Part shown: positions 51,345-59,750 of the stretch, one piece after another | Position numbering within the stretch: the first letter of the stretch is position 1 | Layout of the letters: every line of letters starts with the position of its first letter | Origin: Verrucolacustris abundans | GTDB lineage: Bacteria > Verrucomicrobiota > Verrucomicrobiia > Methylacidiphilales > Verrucolacustridaceae | Direction: 5' to 3' | Length of the DNA stretch: 64,000 nucleotides | Assembly (NCBI GenBank): GCA_965194535.1 | Contig: OZ239145.1 | Span: forward strand, 1,674,001-1,738,000 | Made by a program: the position numbers and the translations under genes | The notes under the pieces: model-generated | What the model saw: only the letters and a program-made list of their open reading frames with translations | Databases searched by the model: none | Told to the model about the DNA's origin: nothing

Positions 51345-51797
51345 ATGAAATGCCCAAAATGTAATACTGAAGAAGATAAAGTGATCGATTCTCGCCCATG
51401 GAAGGACGGAGCCGTTGTCCGTCGCCGTAGGGAGTGCCTCTCATGTAACTATCGATTCACGACATACGAAGAGATTGAGCGGGAAGACCTTCGCGCCGTC
51501 AAGCGGGACGGCCGCTACGAGCCCTTTGACCGCCGCAAACTCGTCCTCGGCTTCCAAAAAGCGTGCGAAAAACGGCCCGTCAGCCCCGAACTAATCGAAA
51601 AAACCGTCGACAAAGTCATGGAGGAGCTCGAGCAGAAGTACGGCAGGGAAATCCCCACGACTGCCATTGGCGAGAAAATCATGGATTGCCTGAAAAAGAT
51701 GGACGATGTTGCTTATGTCCGCTTCGCGTCCGTTTATCGGCAGTTCCGCGACGCTCGCGATTTTGTCAGCGAAGTCAAAAACCTAGGTGCCCGCTAA
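51345..51797 (+). CDS. nrdR: Transcriptional repressor NrdR
   Basis: NrdR of 150 residues represses ribonucleotide reductase genes in response to ATP/dATP. The N-terminal zinc ribbon has MKCPKCNTEEDKVIDSRPWKDG and CLSCNYRFTTYE; residues about 49-139 are the ATP cone (VKRDGRYEPFDRRKLVLGFQKACEKRPVS). It overlaps the next gene by 11 bases. No nrd reductase gene is in the window. Confidence 0.96.
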   Translation: MKCPKCNTEEDKVIDSRPWKDGAVVRRRRECLSCNYRFTTYEEIEREDLRAVKRDGRYEPFDRRKLVLGFQKACEKRPVSPELIEKTVDKVMEELEQKYGREIPTTAIGEKIMDCLKKMDDVAYVRFASVYRQFRDARDFVSEVKNLGAR

Positions 51798-52347
51798 AAA
51801 ATCAATCCCCGCCGCCCTTCCCCTGGTGACCATTCCAGGTGGCTCCCCCGCGCGCCTAAGCGAAAACTGGCTCATTCTATCCATCGAAAAAGCCGCAGTC
51901 CAAGCCGGCCACTTCGCATGGCCTCTTGCCCCCGAGGTCGCCAGTGCTGTAATCCACTACCTCAAACATGACTTTCGAAGACCTAAAATCGAAAGAGAAA
52001 CCCTCGAACTCATTCTCCGTCGCTCCCTTGCGGGGATCGGCTGCCCCGCCATCGCTCGCCACTTTGAACTCGTCTCCTCCGCCCCCTCAATCAACCTCGC
52101 CACCCTCGCCCAGCAAGCCCCCCTCGAAATCCTCTTTTTTCAACAACTAGCCTCCCTCGTCGATGAAAAAGTCACTTCGCTCGCCTCGGCTCTTCGTCTC
52201 GAAGGCCTTCGCTCCTGCGTTCTCGCCCTCACCGGTTCCGCCTCCTGGCGCAACTCCTGCCAACGCTTAAGCGATGAAATCGTTCACTTCATTCGTGCAC
52301 GCGCTCGCACCCTGAGCCCTTCCCTCCTCGAACTCACCATCTGGTAA
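51787..52347 (+). CDS. Uncharacterised protein with ATP-cone-like helices
   Basis: A 186-residue protein from a GTG that lies inside the end of nrdR (overlap 11 bases). Residues about 27-95 read like a worn ATP cone: LSENWLILSIEKAAVQAG, VASAVIHYLKHDFRR, IERETLELILRRSLAGIGCPAIARHFEL. The rest is helical without known motifs. The ATP-cone idea is an inference supported by its coupling to nrdR, itself an ATP-cone protein. It may act as a partner or a decoy regulator, or may bind nucleotides independently. Confidence 0.6.
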   Translation: MPAKKSIPAALPLVTIPGGSPARLSENWLILSIEKAAVQAGHFAWPLAPEVASAVIHYLKHDFRRPKIERETLELILRRSLAGIGCPAIARHFELVSSAPSINLATLAQQAPLEILFFQQLASLVDEKVTSLASALRLEGLRSCVLALTGSASWRNSCQRLSDEIVHFIRARARTLSPSLLELTIW

Positions 52348-52352
52348 AACCC

Positions 52353-52697
52353 ATGGCTAAAACGATCTTCGAAAAGATCGTCGACCGCGAAGCCAAGGCC
52401 GACATCCTGTACGAGGACGATCACATTCTCGCCTTTCGGGATGTCGCCCCCCAAGCCCCTACACACATCCTCCTCATCCCGAAAAAACACCACGCCCGAC
52501 ACGGCGCCGTGCCCCCCGAGGATCATTCACTCTTTACCCACCTTTTCGTCGCGGCCCAACGCGTAGCCCGCCAAACCGGCCTTGATAAAACTGGCTACCG
52601 CCTCGTCATCAATAATGGCCCCGATGGGGGAGAAGCCGTTCCTCATCTCCACCTCCACCTTCTCGGGGGACGCCCCCTCGCTTGGCCCCCAGGATGA
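52353..52697 (+). CDS. hinT: HIT family nucleotide hydrolase
   Basis: A 114-residue HIT protein. It starts TIFEKIVDREAKADILYEDDHILAFRDVAPQAPTHILLIPKKH and has the histidine triad VPHLHLHLLGGRPLAWPPG, matching HinT-type AMP-lysine or phosphoramidate hydrolases in length and motif. It begins five bases after the previous gene; the next gene starts in its stop codon. Confidence 0.92.
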   Translation: MAKTIFEKIVDREAKADILYEDDHILAFRDVAPQAPTHILLIPKKHHARHGAVPPEDHSLFTHLFVAAQRVARQTGLDKTGYRLVINNGPDGGEAVPHLHLHLLGGRPLAWPPG

Positions 52698-53047
52698 AAA
52701 ATCTCCTTCTCTCTCCTTGGGTTATTGTCATTGCTTGTGCCCTTCTCACAACTCTCACGGACACACTCGGAACACTTTGGTGGGAGAAAAAACAAACCAT
52801 CGTTCTACTTAGCACTCTTCTACTGGCCCCCATCGCTTTCTTAAGCTTCGGATATGTAGGCAGTCACCTTGGGTTAGCTCGAGCCTCCAGCCTCACCAAT
52901 AGCCTGATCGTGGTTGGGCCGATTCTTGTCGGCGTACTCTTTCGTCAGGAACTCCAACAACTCTCCTTCATGCAGAGAATTGGAATCGGCCTAATCGTTT
53001 CAGGCATCGCCATTCTGACTCTCTTCCGCACGCCAAATATCAGCTGA
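52694..53047 (+). CDS. Small EamA/SMR-like membrane protein
   Basis: A 117-residue protein from the ATG at 52694, which overlaps the HIT stop as ATGA. Four hydrophobic segments are visible: WVIVIACALLTTL, IVLLSTLLLAPIAFLSFGYVG, SLIVVGPILVGVLF and GIGLIVSGIAILTL. The pattern resembles a small multidrug-resistance subunit or half an EamA transporter. Substrate unknown. It converges with argA, overlapping by eight bases. Confidence 0.7.
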   Translation: MKNLLLSPWVIVIACALLTTLTDTLGTLWWEKKQTIVLLSTLLLAPIAFLSFGYVGSHLGLARASSLTNSLIVVGPILVGVLFRQELQQLSFMQRIGIGLIVSGIAILTLFRTPNIS

Positions 53048-54317
53048 GGTCTTTAATCAGAATTTTCGAATTTCGCCCGCTCGCCTCGTACGAGGTCTTC
53101 CTCTCAGGAGGCAGAACCTCAATCGTCCCTTCCATAAATCCACCTTTGCTCTGCAGGTAATTAAACGCTTGGGTCGATAAGGCCAAAAGCTTCTTCATCC
53201 CCATCTCCTTCGCCCGGCTCTCCGCATACAGCATCAGCTTTCTTCCGATTCCACTATTTTCATATCCCGACGCTACAAACAAACACCCCATCTCCGCCAC
53301 CTTGCCCTCGAGCGGATGCACGGCCACGCAACCCACCATGTTTCCATCAATTTCAAATACACTGTAATCCCCAATCGCCGACGCCACTTCCGTCCGCGTC
53401 CGCTTGGCCAACTCCTCAGCCGCTACCGAACTTCCAATCAACCGCATGATCGACCTCACATCCTTCTTTAAAGCCTTTCGAATTTCCGTGTACTCATCGG
53501 CATACACCATGGTTCCGACCCCCTCACTCGAAAAGAGCTCTTCCAGCAAGGCATCATCCGCAAGCCCATCCAAAATGTGCGCCCGACTTACTCCCTCCTT
53601 ACACGCCCGCAAGCCGTGCTCCAACTTGGATGCAATTTCACCACTCAAATCACCTTTTTTCTTCTTTAACCAATCCGTCGCCTCCTCCACCGATAGCTGG
53701 GCAGGCTTTTTCCCATTCATCGGCAAGGATCCGCTCCCAGTCAGGAAAATCAGCTTCTCCGCTTTCAACGCTTCCGCCACCTCCAGCGCCACCCCATCTG
53801 AATTGACCCGATACGTCCGTCCATCCCCATCCACCCCCATCGGTGGAATCACAGGTATAATTCCATTCTCCAGCAAGGTTTCCAGAAACCGCGTGTCCAC
53901 CCGTTCCACCCGCCCCGTCCACTGCTGATCTACCCCACCTAAAATTCCTGCTGGATGCGCAATTACCGCATTGGTCACCGCACCCCGCAAATCCGCATCC
54001 GCCAAGTTTTGCAATATATCGTGGCTGTAGGAATTTGCCGCCCGCTCCGAAACCCGCAGGGTGGGCTCATCCGTGACACCCAAACCATCCAAGTTTGAAG
54101 CCTTCACTTTCATTTCCGTGGCAATTTTTTTGATCCGTGCGCTAGCCCCATGAACCAAAACCACCCGAATGTTCAAGCTCCGTAAAACAGAGATATCCAG
54201 AAATAAACTCGCCGCCCTTTCGTCCTCTAGTACCGCACTGTCCACACTGAGAACAAAGAGCTTATCCCGAAAACTGGGGATATAAGTCAGGATTCCCCTT
54301 AAATCGGATGCTTTCAT
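53040..54317 (-). CDS. argA: N-acetylglutamate synthase (kinase-like plus GNAT domain)
   Basis: A 425-residue two-domain enzyme, first step of arginine synthesis. Residues 1-280 are an amino-acid-kinase fold (VVLVHGASARIKK, GIIPVIPPMGVDGDGRTYRVNSDGVALEVAEALKAEKLIFLTG) which carries the arginine feedback site; residues about 285-425 are the GNAT acetyltransferase (GCVAVHPLEGKVAEMGCLFVASGYENSGIGRKLM). The order and length match bacterial ArgA. No other arg gene is nearby. Confidence 0.9.
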   Translation of the reverse strand: MKASDLRGILTYIPSFRDKLFVLSVDSAVLEDERAASLFLDISVLRSLNIRVVLVHGASARIKKIATEMKVKASNLDGLGVTDEPTLRVSERAANSYSHDILQNLADADLRGAVTNAVIAHPAGILGGVDQQWTGRVERVDTRFLETLLENGIIPVIPPMGVDGDGRTYRVNSDGVALEVAEALKAEKLIFLTGSGSLPMNGKKPAQLSVEEATDWLKKKKGDLSGEIASKLEHGLRACKEGVSRAHILDGLADDALLEELFSSEGVGTMVYADEYTEIRKALKKDVRSIMRLIGSSVAAEELAKRTRTEVASAIGDYSVFEIDGNMVGCVAVHPLEGKVAEMGCLFVASGYENSGIGRKLMLYAESRAKEMGMKKLLALSTQAFNYLQSKGGFMEGTIEVLPPERKTSYEASGRNSKILIKDLS

Positions 54318-54356
54318 AGTGGATTTTTTACCATCTTTACCTTCATTTGAACAAAC

Positions 54357-55232
54357 TTATGTCGCGGGGTCACAACTCCGTAAAAAGGCCAGATTTTCCC
54401 GATCCTCCCGCTCCCCAGGTGGCAACTCTCCAATTCTGGGAATTCCCACCCAACGTGCATCTTGAAGAAAAGCTCTCAATCCCGAGCCTCCAATTTTTCC
54501 CCTCCCCAAGTGCTCGTGCCGATCTACCCCCGATCCACAATCCGTCTTGGAATCGTTCACATGTATCACAGTTAGAAATTTTCTGCCCACCTCCCTATCC
54601 AATTCCTCCCCAAGCCGCGCCCTTTCCTCCTCCTTACGTAAATCATACCCCGCCGCAAATGCATGGGCCGTATCCAAACATGCCGCCCTCCTTGTCTGTG
54701 GAATCCCACGCACCAACTCCCCCCACTCCCCAAAATCCCGGGCTAAAGCCGATCCTTGCCCCGCCGAGTTTTCCAATGCCAACTTTACCTTTTCAGTCTT
54801 GGATCTCTCCAACGCTTCTTGAAAACCCTCTACCACTAACCGCCTAGCCTCACTCGGCTCTCGATCCCCATGACTTCCGCAATGAACCACCACCGTCTCC
54901 AAAGACAATTTCTCCGCTCTTTCAATTTCCTCCGCCAACGCCTGGATCGATCTCCTCCGCGTCTCCCCGCAACCTGCCACATTAATCAAATAGCCAGCAT
55001 GGGAACAGACCCACAGATCCTGGCTCTTCTTTCCTTCTTTAAAAAGAGCACTCTCCTCCTCATCCAGTCGTGGCATCTCCCACCTGCGATTACTTTTTAC
55101 AAAGATTTGAGCTGCGTCCTCCCCCAGAGTCTTCGCCCTACTCAACATCTCTATCAATCCACCTGCGGTTGAGGTATGCAGACCGCACCGGCTCACACTC
55201 TTCTTGGAAGATTTATTTTGCTTCGTCATCAA
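54357..55232 (-). CDS. nfo: Endonuclease IV (AP endonuclease)
   Basis: Nfo of 291 residues, a TIM barrel with three metal ions that cuts at abasic sites. It has GLHTSTAGGLIEML, QIFVKSNRRWEMP, CSHAGYLINVA, VVVHCGSHGD, ALENSAGQGS, CLDTAHAFAAGYDL, HVNDSKTDCGSGVDRHEHLGRGKIG. The terminal metal ligand, usually ETP, reads GELPPG, so the Glu is kept but the motif is altered. It starts inside the end of the AsmA-like gene (overlap 20 bases). Confidence 0.92.
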   Translation of the reverse strand: MMTKQNKSSKKSVSRCGLHTSTAGGLIEMLSRAKTLGEDAAQIFVKSNRRWEMPRLDEEESALFKEGKKSQDLWVCSHAGYLINVAGCGETRRRSIQALAEEIERAEKLSLETVVVHCGSHGDREPSEARRLVVEGFQEALERSKTEKVKLALENSAGQGSALARDFGEWGELVRGIPQTRRAACLDTAHAFAAGYDLRKEEERARLGEELDREVGRKFLTVIHVNDSKTDCGSGVDRHEHLGRGKIGGSGLRAFLQDARWVGIPRIGELPPGEREDRENLAFLRSCDPAT

Positions 55233-57570
55233 AATTACGGGGTTTCCAAACGGGATTCTTTAGCGATCCACTCCCTTCATATTGAAACATCTGGCTCACC
55301 AGAAAGAAGGGCACACCCGCAGGACCCCGTAGATTTTGTCGCATGATAAAGTTCTCCAGCCGATCCTCGGAAATGTCGTAAACACCCTGCCCCGTCGTTA
55401 CAACAAGCGTCGATTCGATATTCAGTTTTTTCACATCCAATCTCCCCTTGGCTAACTCAAAGTCCATATCGGCATTCTGATCCGTTAATCCCACCCACTC
55501 CGCTGGCGCATTCATGGCCGACGCAAACGCCCCCATTCCCGGCAAAACTCCTTCATCCACGAGTAGTCGCCCCGCTCCACTCCACTCTTTCCAGTTCGCC
55601 GTAGGACCATTCAACGTAACTTTTCCACTAAATTTTCCATCATATCCCTCAAAATCAAAATAGGTTTTCACCAACTTCGCAAAATCTACGCCACTAATTT
55701 TCTGAATATCGGTCGTCTGCTTTTTTTCTTTCCCATCCACTTCCACTCGCACCTCCACCTTTCCTCCCAATACTTTTGCAGGCCGGTTCTTTTCAGTTCT
55801 CACAATCACTTTCCTACCCACTACCTCCACCACCATATCCATTTCAGTGAATTCCAGCTCTTTTCCCGCTACAACATAGTTCATCCCCTCCGGCGCCAAA
55901 AGCGTGGCCCGCAGATTGGACCCACCTTTCTCCTCCAAATCCACCTCCCCCTCCAGAACGATCGTGGGGCGACCTCGAAAAAGATACGGCTTCATGGTTT
56001 TCTCAAACTTCGCACCAAATACCTTCGAAAACTCCTGAACAGGAAGAGTGGATCGAGTTCCCAAAAACCTCACCTTTTCGGGTTCAAATCCATAGATAAA
56101 TTCACCCGTCCCCTCCCCCCCCGCCGCTTTGACCCTTAGTTCCTTAACCGTCAATTGCCCGCCAGCCAAAAGCACATTTCCCGCCAACTCCTCCATCTCA
56201 ACACCCTTATAAGCAAGATTTCGTACCTCGATTCTTCCCTCCACCCGAATCAGATTCATCTCAATCGCCGCACCCGTGATCTGAGCTGAGATTTTTGGAT
56301 TCGATCTCAGTTCAAGGCTTTGCATAAAGGGCTTTGCCCCATCTCCCAGCCAAGGCACCAACCAAACTAAATCGATGTCACTTCGATAGCTTCCTTTCAA
56401 CTCAGCTTTCCCATCAAAACCAAGTTGTAAACTCGCTCGACCATTCACTCCCTCGATCTCAAAACCTTGGACCATCCACCTCTTCCCACTGATGACCCAA
56501 GGGAAAATTAGTTTTCGATAAGCATTCTTTCCTACCCGAAACTCCCCCATCTCGACCCGCCCCTGCCATAAAAACCCTTTCGCACTTTTCCAGTCAAAGT
56601 CGATCTCGCCCGAAATTGCAGGGGGTTTTGCCCCATGAAACTCCTTGAATCCTGCCGTCCCAAGACCCCCAACAGCCGCAAACTGATCCAGATCTGCATT
56701 TGAAAAATAATCCACCTCCCCTTTGCCCTTTGCTAAATCGGCATACCCGTTCACCCGAATCTCGCCCCGCTTCAGCCCAATTTCAAACTTAGGAAACTGC
56801 AACATCCCGTCTCCCACCGTAGCCCTGATCTCGATATTTTTTAGTTCCACACCCCGCCATACGTTTCCAGATCCGGTGATCAGAATCTCTGCTTTTGCTT
56901 GCTCGGGTTGTCCCACCTCCAAATCAAAATCTGCGCGTATTTTCGGCGCTGGACCGCCCAATTCTCCCAGAACTCTTTCTACATCCTTCCACACTCTCCC
57001 AAAAATCTCATTCGGCGGGGCGATTTCTCGCCCTGCCTCTAATCCTACCCGCCCCTGTAACGCAAGATCGAATCCAAGGATCTGACCTCGCCCACGCTTA
57101 AGCAAAATCTCCCCAGGCCGAAACTCCATGACCGCCTCCACCCGGCGAGCGGACACTTGCACTCCATCTCCCAACGGCCATGCCACATCCCCATCCCGGA
57201 GTTGTGCCCCCGCAAGAATCGGTTCTGCCTCTCGCCAACCCAACCAATTTAAACTCAACTCCACTTCAGCAATACGTAGCTGCTCAATTTTTCTCCCTCC
57301 ATCCCGATACACCACCAAATCCCTCGCGATCAAACCCCCTAAAGGATCGATGGTTAATTTCCCCATATCGATGTGTAAACCCCGCAAGGCAAACTCCTGC
57401 ACAAGCACAGCCTTCACACTTGAGGGCACTCCTACCAACCGACCCCATACGGCACTTAAGGCTACAAGCAGAACCAACATTCCTGCTGCCCGCTGAAACC
57501 ACCTCAAAGCCGACCCCGTCGTTGGAGGACGGATTCGACGGCGAATCTCACTTAAAATTGGGGTGTTCAT
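55213..57570 (-). CDS. AsmA-like membrane-anchored protein
   Basis: A 785-residue protein. One N-terminal membrane helix (AAGMLVLLVALSAVWGRLV) anchors a large periplasmic part made of beta-rich segments typical of AsmA/TamB-like lipid-transfer proteins (GGLIARDLVVYRDGGRKIEQLRIAEVELSLNW; EGRIEVRNLAYKGVEMEELAGNVLLAGGQLTVKELRV). Its C-terminal portion (about 640-745) resembles the AsmA C-terminal region with ILRQNLRG-type sequence. It may form a bridge for phospholipids between membranes. Precise family not certain. Confidence 0.72.
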   Translation of the reverse strand: MNTPILSEIRRRIRPPTTGSALRWFQRAAGMLVLLVALSAVWGRLVGVPSSVKAVLVQEFALRGLHIDMGKLTIDPLGGLIARDLVVYRDGGRKIEQLRIAEVELSLNWLGWREAEPILAGAQLRDGDVAWPLGDGVQVSARRVEAVMEFRPGEILLKRGRGQILGFDLALQGRVGLEAGREIAPPNEIFGRVWKDVERVLGELGGPAPKIRADFDLEVGQPEQAKAEILITGSGNVWRGVELKNIEIRATVGDGMLQFPKFEIGLKRGEIRVNGYADLAKGKGEVDYFSNADLDQFAAVGGLGTAGFKEFHGAKPPAISGEIDFDWKSAKGFLWQGRVEMGEFRVGKNAYRKLIFPWVISGKRWMVQGFEIEGVNGRASLQLGFDGKAELKGSYRSDIDLVWLVPWLGDGAKPFMQSLELRSNPKISAQITGAAIEMNLIRVEGRIEVRNLAYKGVEMEELAGNVLLAGGQLTVKELRVKAAGGEGTGEFIYGFEPEKVRFLGTRSTLPVQEFSKVFGAKFEKTMKPYLFRGRPTIVLEGEVDLEEKGGSNLRATLLAPEGMNYVVAGKELEFTEMDMVVEVVGRKVIVRTEKNRPAKVLGGKVEVRVEVDGKEKKQTTDIQKISGVDFAKLVKTYFDFEGYDGKFSGKVTLNGPTANWKEWSGAGRLLVDEGVLPGMGAFASAMNAPAEWVGLTDQNADMDFELAKGRLDVKKLNIESTLVVTTGQGVYDISEDRLENFIMRQNLRGPAGVPFFLVSQMFQYEGSGSLKNPVWKPRNFDDEAK

Positions 57571-57621
57571 CTTTTCCGATCATCGCTATGATTTGCCACT
57601 CTAGAATCCAAAAATTAACCT

Positions 57622-58992
57622 ATGTCTGATAATCGCATGGAAAAGATCGTCGCTCTCTGTAAACGCAGAGGCTTTATCTTCCCTTCTTCCGAAATCTACG
57701 GCGGCCTCAACGGCGCTTGGGATTACGGCCCCCTAGGGGCTGCCCTAAAACGAAATCTGAAGGATAACTGGTGGAAATGCATGACCCAGTATAGGGACGA
57801 TATCGTCGGGATGGATGGTGCCATCCTCATGAGTCGCTCCGTATGGAAAGCCAGTGGACACGAGGCCACCTTCACCGATCCCATGGTCGACTGCAAAACC
57901 TGCAAGGGTCGCTTCCGCGCCGATCAGGTCTCCGCCACGCCCTGCCCCCAAAAACCCAGCAAAATGGTCAACGCCTGTGGTGGGGAGCTGACCGAACCCC
58001 GCCAGTTTAACCTGATGTTCAAAACCTACGTCGGCCCCGTAGAGGACGAGCGAAACCTTACCTACCTCCGCCCCGAAACCGCCCAAGCCATGTTCGTCCA
58101 ATTCAAAAACATCCTCGAGGTTTCTCGCAAAAAACTTCCTTTTGGAATCGCCCAAATCGGAAAAGCCTTTCGAAACGAAATCAACCCCCGAAACTTCACC
58201 TTTCGCTCCCGTGAATTCGAACAGATGGAGGTCGAATTCTTTGTTCGCCCAGCGGAAGGCAAGAAATGGCTCGATCAGTGGCTGGAGGATCGCCTGTCGT
58301 GGTACGAATCCATCGGCATTCCTCGCAATAAAATCACGATTCTCGACGTGCCCGAGAAAGATCGCGCTTTTTACTCCCAAGGCACCTATGACCTCCTCTA
58401 CGCGTTCCCCTTCGGCACTGAGGAACTCGAGGGAATCGCCTACCGCACCGATTACGACCTGAAACAGCACCAGGAAGCCAGCGGCAAGCCTCTGGAGTAT
58501 TTTGACGAGGAAACAAAAGAAAAGTTTATTCCCCATGTCGTCGAACCCAGTGCAGGAGTCGACCGCACAACCCTCGCACTTATTTGCGAGGCCTACGACG
58601 AAGAAGAAGTCACCGACGAAAAAGGGGGCAAAGAAACCCGGGTCGTCCTCCGCTTTCACCCCAAAATGGCACCTATCAAGGCAGGGATCTTTCCTCTTCT
58701 AAAAAATAAACCTGAACTCGTTGAAAAAGCACGAGCCTTGACCCAAGACCTTCGGAAACACTTTGCTGTGTTTTATGATGAGTCGGGCGCAATCGGTCGC
58801 AGATACCGTCGTCAAGATGAAGTGGGCACTCCCTTCGGCATCACCGTGGATTTCGAAACCCTTGAGGGAGTGAAAGAGGGTCCGCTCGCTGGTCAAAAAG
58901 ACACAGTCACCCTAAGACATCGTGATTCAATGATGCAAGAACGCCTGCCCATCTCAGGCCTCCTGGCCCGTCTTCAGACAGACCTAGGCTAG
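57622..58992 (+). CDS. glyS: Glycyl-tRNA synthetase, dimeric class II type
   Basis: GlyRS of 456 residues, the alpha2 type of eukaryotes, archaea and many bacteria rather than the alpha2beta2 type. It opens EKIVALCKRRGFIFPSSEIYGGLNGAWDYGPLG, has class II motif 2 FGIAQIGKAFRNEINPRN with FTFRSREFEQMEVEFF, motif 3 VEPSAGVDRTTLAL, and an anticodon-binding domain (PKMAPIKAGIFPLL to the end). A Cys-rich insertion (CKTCKGRF) is typical of bacterial members. larB follows after five bases. Confidence 0.95.
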   Translation: MSDNRMEKIVALCKRRGFIFPSSEIYGGLNGAWDYGPLGAALKRNLKDNWWKCMTQYRDDIVGMDGAILMSRSVWKASGHEATFTDPMVDCKTCKGRFRADQVSATPCPQKPSKMVNACGGELTEPRQFNLMFKTYVGPVEDERNLTYLRPETAQAMFVQFKNILEVSRKKLPFGIAQIGKAFRNEINPRNFTFRSREFEQMEVEFFVRPAEGKKWLDQWLEDRLSWYESIGIPRNKITILDVPEKDRAFYSQGTYDLLYAFPFGTEELEGIAYRTDYDLKQHQEASGKPLEYFDEETKEKFIPHVVEPSAGVDRTTLALICEAYDEEEVTDEKGGKETRVVLRFHPKMAPIKAGIFPLLKNKPELVEKARALTQDLRKHFAVFYDESGAIGRRYRRQDEVGTPFGITVDFETLEGVKEGPLAGQKDTVTLRHRDSMMQERLPISGLLARLQTDLG

Positions 58993-58997
58993 AGTAT

Positions 58998-59705
58998 ATG
59001 GCGCGCCGTCGCCCACCCCGCTCTGTATTGCCTCGGGCGTTCGCTCACCTCGACCTACAGCGTCAACAACGCCTTGGAGCTCCCGAAATCGTCTATGGGG
59101 CAGGAAAAACTGTTTCACAAATCGCAGCAATCATTCGTCGCCTTCACTCCGCTCGCCAACCTGTCCTCACAACCCGCGTGGATTCCATTAAAGCCCGCCA
59201 GCTCCGTCGCCTTTTCCCAAAAGGAAAATATCACCCTTCCGCCCAGACGTTCACTCTCCCCCTCGCCAAAACCAAACCGCCCACACATCCATCCCTTCAG
59301 GTTGCTATCTGTGCAGCAGGAACCTCTGATCATCCCGTCGCTGAGGAAGCTTTTGTAACTCTCCAATTTCTGGGTCATCGCCCCACTCGCTTTTATGACA
59401 TCGGCGTGGCAGGTCTTCACCGTACCATTCAACATCTGGATGCCCTTCGCAAACATCATGCCCTCCTCGTGGTTGCAGGAATGGAAGCCGCCCTACCCAG
59501 TGTTCTCGGTGGACTCATACGCACCCCACTCATCGCCGTTCCTACCTCCGTTGGATACGGCGCACACCTCAAGGGAATCACCGCACTGCTCGGAATGCTC
59601 AATTCCTGTGCTCCAGGAATTACCGTCGTCAATATCGACAACGGTTTTGGAGCCGCTTACTCGATCCACCGCATGGCCCTAAGCCGTGACATCCATTCCC
59701 GCTAA
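58998..59705 (+). CDS. larB: LarB-type pyridinium biscarboxylic acid mononucleotide synthase
   Basis: A 235-residue protein of the NCAIR mutase (PurE-like) superfamily. The C-terminal part is almost textbook LarB: VVAGMEAALPSVLGGL, PLIAVPTSVGYGAHLKG, ALLGMLNSCAPGITVVNIDNGFGAA; the N-terminal part has GAPEIVYGAGKTVSQI. LarB carboxylates and hydrolyses nicotinic acid adenine dinucleotide as the first step of the nickel-pincer cofactor of lactate racemase and related enzymes. larC and larE are absent here, so an orphan or scattered pathway is possible. Confidence 0.9.
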   Translation: MARRRPPRSVLPRAFAHLDLQRQQRLGAPEIVYGAGKTVSQIAAIIRRLHSARQPVLTTRVDSIKARQLRRLFPKGKYHPSAQTFTLPLAKTKPPTHPSLQVAICAAGTSDHPVAEEAFVTLQFLGHRPTRFYDIGVAGLHRTIQHLDALRKHHALLVVAGMEAALPSVLGGLIRTPLIAVPTSVGYGAHLKGITALLGMLNSCAPGITVVNIDNGFGAAYSIHRMALSRDIHSR

Positions 59706-59750
59706 AATCCTCCCTTTCGTCTTCACTGTTTCCTAAGCACAATCCCTTCC

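Noticed and set aside
57745..58659. 304-codon frame antisense to glyS
   Set aside because: Shadow of glyS; Phe/Gly-rich composition arises from the antisense codons.
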